Origin: Pseudomonas sp. | Lineage (GTDB): Bacteria > Pseudomonadota > Gammaproteobacteria > Pseudomonadales > Pseudomonadaceae | DNA length: 64,000 nucleotides | Assembly: GCF_002796985.1 (NCBI RefSeq) | Contig: NZ_PEKX01000009.1 | Span: 328,547-392,546 of the forward strand | Reading direction: 5' to 3' | Shown here: positions 16,633 through 23,875 of the stretch, piece after piece | Numbering within the stretch: the first letter of the stretch is position 1 | Layout of the letters: each line of letters opens with the position of its first letter | Notes under the pieces: generated by a model | What the model was told of the DNA's origin: nothing | The model's database searches: none | Seen by the model: only the letters and a program-made list of their open reading frames with translations | Program-made: the position numbers and the translations under genes

Positions 16633-16655
16633 GAAGAGCCGTTCGGGGAAACGCT

Positions 16656-18251
16656 TCAGGCCTGGCCCAGGCGCTTGGCGAGGGCATCGGCCAGTTGTGC
16701 GGTGAGGCCGTAGACCGAGAGCTGTGGGTTGGCGCCGATGCTGGTGGGGAACAGCGATCCATCGTGGATCGACAGGTTCTCCAGTTGGTGGTGGCGGCCG
16801 AGGCTGTCGCACACCGCCTGCTTCGGATCTTCACCCATGGCACAGCCGCCCATTACGTGGGCGCTGCCCAGGCGGGTGCGGTACAGCTCCAGGCTCAGGC
16901 CGTCGATCAGGGCGTGGGCTTGCTTGGCGCTCTTCACATAGTCCGCGTCGGCATGCATTGGCAGCACGGCCTTGGCGCCGGCGGCGAACTGGACGTCGGC
17001 CATGGTGTGGAAGGCGCGGCGGATGCCGTCCCAGGTGTAGTCGGTCATCTGGTAGTCGAGCACCGGAGTGCCATCGCCGCGCAGGCTGACGCTGCCCGCC
17101 GCGCTCTCCGGATGGAAGCCGTCGCGCATCAACGCCAGGATCACGTTGGTGTGCGGCAGTTGCTCCATGCGCAGGGCGTTGTCCTCGCCGAAGCGACCGA
17201 GCAGGGTGGCGCTGAGCGCCGGTTGCAGCGGCGGTACTTCGAGTTTGTAGGACATGCGCCCGGTGGCGCCGTCGTCCCATTGGTAGTGGTCGGAATAGAT
17301 CGACTGCGGCGCGCCGTAGAAGGGGTTGATCACCTCATCGAACAGGGCGGCGCTGAAGTTCACCACATGCAGGAAGGTGCGCTGGCCGAGGCGGCTGTGC
17401 GGGTCCGGCGCCTTGGAGCGCAGGAGGATTGCCGGGGTGTTGATGCCACCGCCGGAGAGCACGTAGTGGCGCGCCTTGATGGTGATCTTGCGGCCGGTGG
17501 GAGCGACGCAGCGTTCGTCCATGGCCGAGCATTCCAGGCCGCTGACCTTGTTGCCGTCCAGCAGCAGGCGGTCGGCGCGGGCGAGGAACAGCAGTTCGCC
17601 GCCTTTCTCCAGGGTCGCCGGAATGGTGGTTACCAGCATCGACTGCTTGGCGTTGGTCGGGCAGCCCATCCCGCAGTAGCCCAGGTTCCAGCAACCACGG
17701 ACGTTGCGCGGAATGACCTTCCAGTGCAGGCCGAGCTTTTCACAGCCGTTGCGGATCACGTCGTTGTTGGCGTTGGGTGGCATGGCCCAGGGCGCGACGC
17801 CCAGGCGCTGCTCCATCTTCTCGAACCAGGGCGCCATCTCGGCGACGCTGTGGCCCTTCACGTCGTGTTCCTTGGCCCAGTGCTCCAGGGTCGGGTCGGG
17901 GGTACGGAAGCTGGAGGTCCAGTTGACCAGGGTGGTGCCGCCCACGGCGCGGCCCTGAAGGATGGTGATGGCGCCATCCTTGCTCATCCGGCCGATGCCT
18001 TCCTGGTACAGGCTCGGGTAGGCGTCGGCTTCCTGCATCTTGAAGTCGGTGCTGGTCTTGAGCGGGCCTTCTTCCACCAGCAGCACCTTGTAGCCGGCGG
18101 CGCTGAGGGTTTCGGCAGTGGTGCCGCCGCCGGCGCCGGTGCCGACGATGACGACGTCGGCCTCCAGGGTCAGGTCCTTGTCCAGGCGCGAGCCGTTATG
18201 GACTTTCCAGCCGCGGGCCAGGCCCTCGGCGAACAGATCGGGTACGGGCAT
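16656..18251 (-). CDS. GMC-family FAD oxidoreductase (alcohol/sugar dehydrogenase type)
   Basis: A 531-residue flavoprotein. The FAD-binding Rossmann motif DVVIVGTGAGGGTTAETL is at about residue 31, the GMC signature GRAVGGTTLVNWTSSFR near 108, YVLSGGGINTPAILLRS near 260, and the C-terminal substrate domain with HVMGGCAMG near 475 ends in GANPQLSVYGLTAQLADAL. It lacks a signal peptide. It is preceded on the same strand by a small protein with a Tat-like signal and by an aldehyde dehydrogenase, so it probably oxidises a primary alcohol whose aldehyde the next enzyme takes. The substrate is not known. Confidence 0.9.
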   Translation of the reverse strand: MPVPDLFAEGLARGWKVHNGSRLDKDLTLEADVVIVGTGAGGGTTAETLSAAGYKVLLVEEGPLKTSTDFKMQEADAYPSLYQEGIGRMSKDGAITILQGRAVGGTTLVNWTSSFRTPDPTLEHWAKEHDVKGHSVAEMAPWFEKMEQRLGVAPWAMPPNANNDVIRNGCEKLGLHWKVIPRNVRGCWNLGYCGMGCPTNAKQSMLVTTIPATLEKGGELLFLARADRLLLDGNKVSGLECSAMDERCVAPTGRKITIKARHYVLSGGGINTPAILLRSKAPDPHSRLGQRTFLHVVNFSAALFDEVINPFYGAPQSIYSDHYQWDDGATGRMSYKLEVPPLQPALSATLLGRFGEDNALRMEQLPHTNVILALMRDGFHPESAAGSVSLRGDGTPVLDYQMTDYTWDGIRRAFHTMADVQFAAGAKAVLPMHADADYVKSAKQAHALIDGLSLELYRTRLGSAHVMGGCAMGEDPKQAVCDSLGRHHQLENLSIHDGSLFPTSIGANPQLSVYGLTAQLADALAKRLGQA

Positions 18252-18290
18252 CGGGAGTCTCTCAGGCGAATGCTTGTTGTTCTGGCGACA

Positions 18291-18836
18291 TCAGATCTTT
18301 GGCGGGCCGGGGTAGCCGCAGTGGCCCCAGGATTCCGGGCGGCCGTACCAGGCCATCAACACCAGCTGCAGCAACGAGCTGTGGCCCATCTTCAGCAGGG
18401 AGAGGGAGCTGTTCTGCCAGCGGTGGAGGAAGTGCTTCACGTCGTCGGCGCCGGCGTTGTCCCAACTGCCCCAGATGCCGGTGAGCGGCCCTCGGGTGAT
18501 CGGCAGGGCAAGCACGTCGAACAGCTGCACGGTGAGCTTGAGCATCTCCGGGGAGAGGTGGTTGAGGCTGCTGTCCAGGCTTTCGAGGGTGCCTTTGACG
18601 GCCTCGGCCATGCGTTCGGCGGGCACGGCACCGGCCAGCATCACCGGGATCAGCGCGCGCAGGAAGGGCATGTCGGAATCACGCAGCACGGCGAAACCGT
18701 TAGCCGGGGTGTTGGCCGAACAGCCGCTCAGGCTGGCGGTAACGCCCGCCGTGGCGAGGAAAGCCCCGCCCAGCAGGCCGATCTTGAGCACGCCGCGCCG
18801 GGAGAGTCCCGGCGCGCTCAGGGAGGTGTCTGTCAT
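18291..18836 (-). CDS. Tat-signal small subunit-like protein, probable GMC partner
   Basis: A 181-residue protein. The N-terminus reads LSRRGVLKIGLLGGAF, a twin-arginine type signal, followed by a lipobox-like SLSGC, so it is probably exported and possibly lipid-anchored. The rest is helical (FLRALIPVMLAGAVP, LDSSLNHLSPEMLKLTVQLFDVL) and ends in a WYGRPESWGHCGYPGPPK motif. It resembles the small (gluconate 2-dehydrogenase subunit 3-like) partners of membrane FAD dehydrogenases in size and place. It lies 39 bases before the GMC gene. Partnership is inferred from context. Confidence 0.72.
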   Translation of the reverse strand: MTDTSLSAPGLSRRGVLKIGLLGGAFLATAGVTASLSGCSANTPANGFAVLRDSDMPFLRALIPVMLAGAVPAERMAEAVKGTLESLDSSLNHLSPEMLKLTVQLFDVLALPITRGPLTGIWGSWDNAGADDVKHFLHRWQNSSLSLLKMGHSSLLQLVLMAWYGRPESWGHCGYPGPPKI

Positions 18837-18870
18837 TCTTATTCTTTCACCTGTGTCTTGGAGGGGCGGG

Positions 18871-20301
18871 TCAGCGAATGAACAGCTTGTAGACCAGCTT
18901 CTGCAGCGACTTGCCGTAGGGCGGATAGATCACCCGCGCAGCGTTGAAGCGCGGTTTGCTGAACACGCCCTTGGCCTTGCTGAAGGTCAGGAAGCCTTCG
19001 TGGCCGTGGTAGTGGCCCATGCCGGAGGGACCGACACCGCCGAAGGGCATGTCGTCCTGGGCGACGTGCAGCAGGGTGTCGTTCAGGCACACACCGCCCG
19101 AATGGGTCTGGGCCAGTACGTGGTCCTGTTCGCGCTTGTCGTAGCCGAAGAAGTACAGCGCCAGCGGACGGTCGCGTTCGTTGACGTAGCTGAGCGCCTG
19201 ATCGAGGTTCTGGTAGGGGATCACCGGCAGCAGCGGGCCGAAGATCTCTTCCTGCATGATCTTCATCTCGTCGTTCACGTTCAGCACCAGCGCCTGCGGC
19301 AGGCGGCGGCCCTGGGCCTGCGGGAACAGCGGGACGACGGTGGCGCCGCGTGCCTGGGCATCGGCGAGATAACTGTTCAGGCGCGCCAGCTGGCGCTCGT
19401 TGATGATCGCGGTGTAGTCGGGGTTGTTCTCCAGTTTCGGGAAGAAGCCCTGCACCACCTGACGGTAGCTTTCGACGAACTCGTCGACGCGGTTCTGCGG
19501 CACCAGCACGTAGTCCGGCGCCACGCAGGTCTGGCCGGCGTTGAGCGACTTGCCGAAGGCGATGCGTTCGGCGGCGTCCTTCATCGGCACGCTGGCGGAG
19601 ATGATTGCCGGCGACTTGCCGCCCAGCTCCAGGGTGACCGGGGTGAGGTTCTCGGCGGCGGCGCGCATCACATGCTTGCCGACGCTGGTGGCGCCGGTGA
19701 ACAGCAGGTGGTCGAAGGGCAGCTTGGAGAAGGCCACGCCGACATCCACTTCACCCTGCACCACCGCGACCAGGTCTTCGGGGAACACCTTGCCCAGCAG
19801 TTCTTTCAGCACGCGGGCGGATTCCGGGGTGGATTCGCTCATCTTGATCATCACCCGGTTACCGGCGGCCAGGGCGCCGGCCAGCGGGCCGATGGCGAGG
19901 AACAGCGGGTAGTTCCACGGCACGATCACACCGATCACACCCAGCGGCTGGTAGATGACCTTGGCCGAGGCCGGCATGAACTGCATGCCGACGCTGCGCC
20001 GGGACGGTTTCATCCACTTCTTCACGCGCTTGGCCGCGTAGTGCACGCCGTGCAGGCTGGGCATCACCTCGGCGAGCAGGGTCTCGTCGGCGGAGCGGTT
20101 GCTGAAGTCGCTGTTGATCGCCTCGATGATTGCCTTCTGCTCGGTCACCAGCAGGTTGGCGAGGCTTTTCAGCCACTGGATGCGCTGGCCAGCCTCGGGC
20201 ATCGGGTTGGCGCGGTACGCCTGGCGCTGGCGTTCGAGTAGGGTTTCCAGCTGACTGATCTGCTGCTGGGTCTGCTGCAGGTAGGCGATATCGGCAACCA
20301 T
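18871..20301 (-). CDS. Aldehyde dehydrogenase, coniferyl-aldehyde dehydrogenase type
   Basis: A 476-residue NAD(P)-dependent aldehyde dehydrogenase of the CalB-like class. Catalytic Cys is in NAGQTCVAPDYVLVP, the general base Glu in TLELGGKSPAII, and the cofactor loop is FTGATSVGKHVM. The short C-terminus, without the long final arm of class-3 relatives, fits this subgroup. The ATG at 20301 has AGGAG 7 bases upstream; the longer frame adds six residues with no ribosome site. It heads an apparent operon with the Tat-type protein and the GMC oxidoreductase, and is divergent from a TetR gene with an operator in its promoter. Confidence 0.92.
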   Translation of the reverse strand: MVADIAYLQQTQQQISQLETLLERQRQAYRANPMPEAGQRIQWLKSLANLLVTEQKAIIEAINSDFSNRSADETLLAEVMPSLHGVHYAAKRVKKWMKPSRRSVGMQFMPASAKVIYQPLGVIGVIVPWNYPLFLAIGPLAGALAAGNRVMIKMSESTPESARVLKELLGKVFPEDLVAVVQGEVDVGVAFSKLPFDHLLFTGATSVGKHVMRAAAENLTPVTLELGGKSPAIISASVPMKDAAERIAFGKSLNAGQTCVAPDYVLVPQNRVDEFVESYRQVVQGFFPKLENNPDYTAIINERQLARLNSYLADAQARGATVVPLFPQAQGRRLPQALVLNVNDEMKIMQEEIFGPLLPVIPYQNLDQALSYVNERDRPLALYFFGYDKREQDHVLAQTHSGGVCLNDTLLHVAQDDMPFGGVGPSGMGHYHGHEGFLTFSKAKGVFSKPRFNAARVIYPPYGKSLQKLVYKLFIR

Positions 20302-20342
20302 GACGGGCTCCTGGCGCAAGCGTGGTGGGGAAGCTCTCCGAT

Positions 20343-20358
20343 GATTCGTACACGAATC
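20343..20358. promoter_or_regulatory. Inverted repeat in the aldehyde dehydrogenase leader
   Basis: GATTCGT and ACGAATC are separated by two bases, a perfect 7-bp dyad. It lies between the predicted start site and the ATG at 20301. It is unrelated in sequence to the palindrome at 20396-20411, so it may be a site for a second regulator or a leader stem. Confidence 0.5.
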
Positions 20359-20391
20359 CCGGATGCTTCACGTTTTTATGCTGTCGCTGGT

Positions 20392-20420
20392 TTTTTAGAG
20401 CAATTGCTCTAGAGTGTCAA
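20392..20420 (-). promoter_or_regulatory. Aldehyde dehydrogenase promoter with a palindromic operator in the spacer
   Basis: On the minus strand a perfect -35 TTGACA (20420-20415) is followed by a 17-base spacer and the -10-like TAAAAA (20397-20392). The spacer contains most of the 16-bp perfect palindrome TAGAGCAATTGCTCTA (20396-20411). A protein bound there would block RNA polymerase, the usual arrangement for a TetR repressor, and the TetR gene is divergent from here. Confidence 0.75.
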
Positions 20421-20546
20421 TCAGCATGCCGTTTCCGCGCCGCCAAGCCCAGCCAACGAAAAGTTGGGTGGGCCCGAGAGTTGTGTCAGGTGGTAGCAAT
20501 CGGTGTACCTTTGCGTCCGCGCAATCCGCTTCGATGAGTTTTGGCA

Positions 20547-21200
20547 ATGGCACCACGCATCAACACCCGTGACCGCATCGCCCAGGCCAGCCTGGAGCTG
20601 TTCAACGCTCAGGGCGAGCGCAGCGTCACCACCAACCACATCGCCGCGCACCTGGGTATCTCGCCGGGCAACCTGTACTACCACTACCGCAACAAGCAGG
20701 TGATCATCGCCCAGCTGTTCGCCGAGTACGAAAGCCACGTCGACCAGTTCCTGCACCCGCCCGAGGGCCGTGCGCTGACGGTGGAGGACAAGACCTTCTA
20801 CCTGGAGGCGCTGCTCGCCGCGATGTGGTATTACCGCTTCCTGCACCGCGATCTCGAGCACCTGCTGGACTCCGACCCGGAGCTGGCCGCGGCCTACCGC
20901 GCCTTCGCCCGCCGCGCCATGGACAACGCCAAGGGGATCTACCGCGGTTTCGTCGACGCCGGCATCCTGCAGATGGACGAACCCCAGCTCGAAGCCCTGA
21001 CCCTCAACGCCTGGATCATCCTCACCTCCTGGGTGCGCTACCTGTGCACCACCCGCGAAGTGGCCGGCGACCTCAGCGAGGCGCTGATGCGGCGTGGCAT
21101 CTATCAGGTGCTGGCGCTGGAAAGCGGCCACATCGCCCCTCCGTTCCGTGAGGCGGTGGCGGCGGTGTTCGACCGGTTGTACGTGCCGCTGGAAGGCTGA
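20547..21200 (+). CDS. TetR-family repressor, likely of the adjacent aldehyde dehydrogenase operon
   Basis: A 217-residue regulator. Residues 6-52 form the TetR helix-turn-helix (RDRIAQASLELFNAQGERSV, TNHIAAHLGISPGNLYYHYR, NK); the ligand domain follows with WYYRFLHRDLEHLLDSDPEL. The ATG at 20547 is used; a TTG two codons earlier is less likely. The gene is divergent from the aldehyde dehydrogenase operon, and a perfect palindrome lies in that promoter, so repression of that operon and relief by an alcohol- or aldehyde-derived ligand is the simplest model. The ligand is unknown. Confidence 0.9.
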   Translation: MAPRINTRDRIAQASLELFNAQGERSVTTNHIAAHLGISPGNLYYHYRNKQVIIAQLFAEYESHVDQFLHPPEGRALTVEDKTFYLEALLAAMWYYRFLHRDLEHLLDSDPELAAAYRAFARRAMDNAKGIYRGFVDAGILQMDEPQLEALTLNAWIILTSWVRYLCTTREVAGDLSEALMRRGIYQVLALESGHIAPPFREAVAAVFDRLYVPLEG

Positions 21201-21209
21201 CCTTCAGCC

Positions 21210-21286
21210 GGCGGATAACCGTGAACGGTTATCCGCCCTACACCCAACCATCACGTAGGGCGCATAACGCGCCAGCGTTATCCGCC
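21210..21286. repeat. Inverted pair of repeats, family 2
   Basis: Two related hairpin-forming units: 21210-21241 with GCGGATAACC...GGTTATCCGC, and 21255-21286 with GTAGGGCGCATAACGC...GTTATCCGCC. They face each other between a TetR gene and a convergent GNAT gene. The same family occurs at 51706-51781. Confidence 0.75.
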
Positions 21287-21305
21287 GACCGCTCCGCCCA
21301 AGAGG

Positions 21306-21722
21306 TTATGCATCCACCTGGCGCGGCCCCGGTACCCGCGGCCGGCGCAGGGCGATGCCGTGGCGCAGGAAGAATTCCTCCACGCCCTCGGTGGCGTCCG
21401 TATAAAGCGTGCGGTTCGGGTGATCGGCGAGGAAGCGCGCCATCAGCGCCAGGCCGATCCCCCTCGACTGAAGCCTCGGCAGCACGGCAATCTCCGCCAG
21501 CCAGGTGGTCTGCGCTGTCTCGCTTTCCGCGCGCAGCAGGCCGACCACCTGCTCACCGTCCAGGGCGAGGAGGAAGTAGCTGGAGAACTCGTAGACATCA
21601 CGCAGTTCCGAGGTGGTGCTGGGCGAGCCCCAGCCCACGGCACGATACAGTGCGGCGATGCCGGCGCACTGGGCATTGCTCAGTGTTGGGTTGTGCAGAA
21701 TCGTCAGTGGTGTGTCGTGCAT
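21306..21722 (-). CDS. GNAT-family N-acetyltransferase
   Basis: A 138-residue acetyltransferase. The acetyl-CoA-binding motif A is AEIAVLPRLQSRGIGLALMARFL near residue 78 (QSRGIG pyrophosphate loop), preceded by VVGLLRAES and followed by TLYTDATEGVEEFFLRHGI. The substrate cannot be told from sequence. Full length for a minimal GNAT domain. It stands alone between a repeat pair and the YheT hydrolase gene. Confidence 0.88.
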   Translation of the reverse strand: MHDTPLTILHNPTLSNAQCAGIAALYRAVGWGSPSTTSELRDVYEFSSYFLLALDGEQVVGLLRAESETAQTTWLAEIAVLPRLQSRGIGLALMARFLADHPNRTLYTDATEGVEEFFLRHGIALRRPRVPGPRQVDA

Positions 21723-21804
21723 AGCGGCGCTCCCTTCTGGCGTTTCCTTCCTGATGTAACTCCAGTCTGCCTCATTGTCGCCGCCGCGGGCTGATCCAGC
21801 TCAG

Positions 21805-22800
21805 TCAGGCTTTCCGCCGTTCCCACAGCCACTGCGGGATACGGCGCTCCAGATAGTAGTCCGGGCGTGCAGGCGAGCCGCCGATGAAGCCGACATGGCC
21901 GCCGTGGGGCAGCAGTTCCAACTGCGTCGACGCGGAAAGCTCGTCTACTTGCGGCACGCTGTTGGCGTGGATGAAAGGGTCATCACTGGACTGGATGATC
22001 AGCGTCGGCACGCGAATGCCGCCCAGGTAGTAGCGGCTGGAGGCGCGCCGGTAATAGTCGTGCACATCGGTGAAGCCGTGCAGCGGTGCGGTCACCCGGT
22101 CGTCGAAGTCCCAGAACGTGCGCATGCCGTCCAGCGGGCCGAGGCGCTCCAGCACGGCGAGGTTTTCCGCGTGGCCGCCGGCGGCGAAGGCCTGGCGTTT
22201 GGTCTGCACGTAGGCCACCAGTTCGCGCATGAAATGCGCCTGGTAGACCTTGGAAAAGCCGATGCCGATGCGATCGGCGCACTGGTCCAGGCGGAAGGGC
22301 ACCGACACCGCCACCGCGCCTTGCAGTGGACTGGTGTCCGAGGATTCGCCCAGGTACTTGAGCAGCACGTTGCCACCCAGCGAATAGCCCACGGCGTACA
22401 GAGGAGCCATTGGCCGCTTGGCGCGGACGTGGGCGACCACCGAGGCCAGGTCTTCGCTGACCCCGGAGTGGTAGCCGCGCGGCAGCAGGTTCGACTCGCC
22501 CGAGCAGCCGCGCCAGTTCAGCGCCACGCTGGCCCAACCCTGCGCCGCCAACTGCTGTTGCACTCCAAGGATGTAGTGCGAGGACGATGAGCCGGTCAGC
22601 CCGTGCAGCGCCAGTACCAGCGGTGCATCTGCCTGGTGCGGGCCGTGCCAGTCGAGGTCGATGAAATCACCATCTTCCAGCCACAGGCGCTCGCGGGTGC
22701 GTTCAAGGGTTGGCCCTTTGCGCAGGAGCGAGCCGTACAGGGTCTGCAGGTGCGGGCCGGGTAGCCACCAGGCGGGTTTGAACGGGGCGGGTATAGTCAT
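21805..22800 (-). CDS. yheT: Alpha/beta hydrolase, YheT family
   Basis: A 331-residue serine hydrolase. The YheT start FKPAWWLPGPHLQTLYGSL is followed by LALHGLTGSSSSHYI, the nucleophile elbow GYSLGGNVLLKYLGE, the acid in IQSSDDPFIH and the catalytic His in LPHGGHVGFIGG. Family members are esterases of unclear physiological substrate. The ATG at 22800 is chosen for family similarity; the frame extends to a TTG at 22842. No strong ribosome site is visible, so the GTG directly before the ATG is a possible alternative. Confidence 0.9.
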   Translation of the reverse strand: MTIPAPFKPAWWLPGPHLQTLYGSLLRKGPTLERTRERLWLEDGDFIDLDWHGPHQADAPLVLALHGLTGSSSSHYILGVQQQLAAQGWASVALNWRGCSGESNLLPRGYHSGVSEDLASVVAHVRAKRPMAPLYAVGYSLGGNVLLKYLGESSDTSPLQGAVAVSVPFRLDQCADRIGIGFSKVYQAHFMRELVAYVQTKRQAFAAGGHAENLAVLERLGPLDGMRTFWDFDDRVTAPLHGFTDVHDYYRRASSRYYLGGIRVPTLIIQSSDDPFIHANSVPQVDELSASTQLELLPHGGHVGFIGGSPARPDYYLERRIPQWLWERRKA

Positions 22801-22908
22801 CACGGATCGAATGGGGCCGACGAGCTGTGATAGTAACGCCAAGTCGGCCGTGCGATGGATGCCTCATGCATCCGCCGTCAGGAAAACCCACGCAAAGGAG
22901 GGGATGGG

Positions 22909-23262
22909 ATGTGGAAGAGAATCGCGGCGTTGAGCCTGGTCGTTTGGCTGGCCGCGTGCGGCGATCCGGTGCCGCAGGAGCACAAGGCCTACGTGGGTTA
23001 CTGGACCGCGCCACAGATGAGCCTGTTGATCACGGCCGATGGCCGCGTCGCCTACAAACGGCTCGTGGGCAGCAACTCGCGCTCCATCGACGCGCCGATC
23101 AAAAGCTATGACGCCGATGGCTTCAGCGTCGGCATCGGGCCGTTCGACACGCACTTCGACGTGTCCAGGCCGCCCTATCAGGAGGGCGGCCAATGGAAGA
23201 TGGTGGTCGACGGCGTGGAGCTGGTGCGCACCAGCACCGTCGATATCGGCAAGTCGATCTGA
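22909..23262 (+). CDS. Small lipoprotein of unknown function
   Basis: A 117-residue protein. The signal MWKRIAALSLVVWLAAC ends in a lipobox with Cys17, so it should be lipid-anchored; Asp does not follow at once in a way that settles inner or outer membrane. The mature part (VGYWTAPQMSLLITADGRVAYKR ... GGQWKMVVDGVELVRT) reads as a small beta-barrel fold with a YWT/MSLLI core. AAAGGAGG precedes the ATG at 22909. It converges on rsmD with 4 bases between stops. Confidence 0.8.
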   Translation: MWKRIAALSLVVWLAACGDPVPQEHKAYVGYWTAPQMSLLITADGRVAYKRLVGSNSRSIDAPIKSYDADGFSVGIGPFDTHFDVSRPPYQEGGQWKMVVDGVELVRTSTVDIGKSI

Positions 23263-23266
23263 ACGA

Positions 23267-23875
23267 TCAGCCTTCGCGCTGCCACAACGCGTAATGCACC
23301 GAGCCCGCCTTCTTCTCCCGGTGCAGCCGCCAGTTGGTTGGCAGGCCAAGGCTGGAGGGGACGGCCTCGCTTTCGGTGTAGACCCACGCATCCTTGGCCA
23401 GCCAGCCGCGTTCTTCCAGCAGGCGGCAGGCGTTCTGCAGCAGGTCCTGGTGGAAGGGCGGGTCGAGGAAGATCAGGTCGAAAGGCTGCGCGGCCTGGTT
23501 GTCCAGGTAGCGCAGGGCGTCGGTCATCAGCAATTGGCCGTTGGCGCACTTCAAGGTGTCGAGGGTGCTGCGCAGGGCGGCCACGGCTTCGCCGTTGGTG
23601 TCCAGCGCGAGGCCCGCGCTGGCGCCACGGGACAGCGCTTCGAGGAACAACGCGCCGCTGCCGGCGAACGGGTCAAGCACGCGGGCGCCGGGAACGTAGG
23701 GTGCGAGCCAGTTGAACAGGGTTTCGCGCACGCGGTCGGGCGTCGGGCGCAGGCCCGGGCCGTCGGGGAAAGCGAAGCGTCGGCTGCGCCATTCGCCGCC
23801 GATGATGCGCAGTTGGCCCTGGCCGCCGTGGGGCTTCTGTGTGGTGCGCGGGGCGCCGCCGGGTCGTTTGCTCAT
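23267..23875 (-). CDS. rsmD: 16S rRNA (guanine966-N2)-methyltransferase RsmD
   Basis: A 202-residue SAM-dependent methyltransferase that modifies G966 of 16S rRNA in the 30S subunit. LRIIGGEWRSRRFAFPD near residue 22, the SAM-binding VLDPFAGSGALFLEALSRGA, and the catalytic FLDPPF are all present. Its ATG overlaps the stop of the M16-like gene (TGATG), so it is coupled to the two peptidase genes upstream. Confidence 0.95.
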   Translation of the reverse strand: MSKRPGGAPRTTQKPHGGQGQLRIIGGEWRSRRFAFPDGPGLRPTPDRVRETLFNWLAPYVPGARVLDPFAGSGALFLEALSRGASAGLALDTNGEAVAALRSTLDTLKCANGQLLMTDALRYLDNQAAQPFDLIFLDPPFHQDLLQNACRLLEERGWLAKDAWVYTESEAVPSSLGLPTNWRLHREKKAGSVHYALWQREG

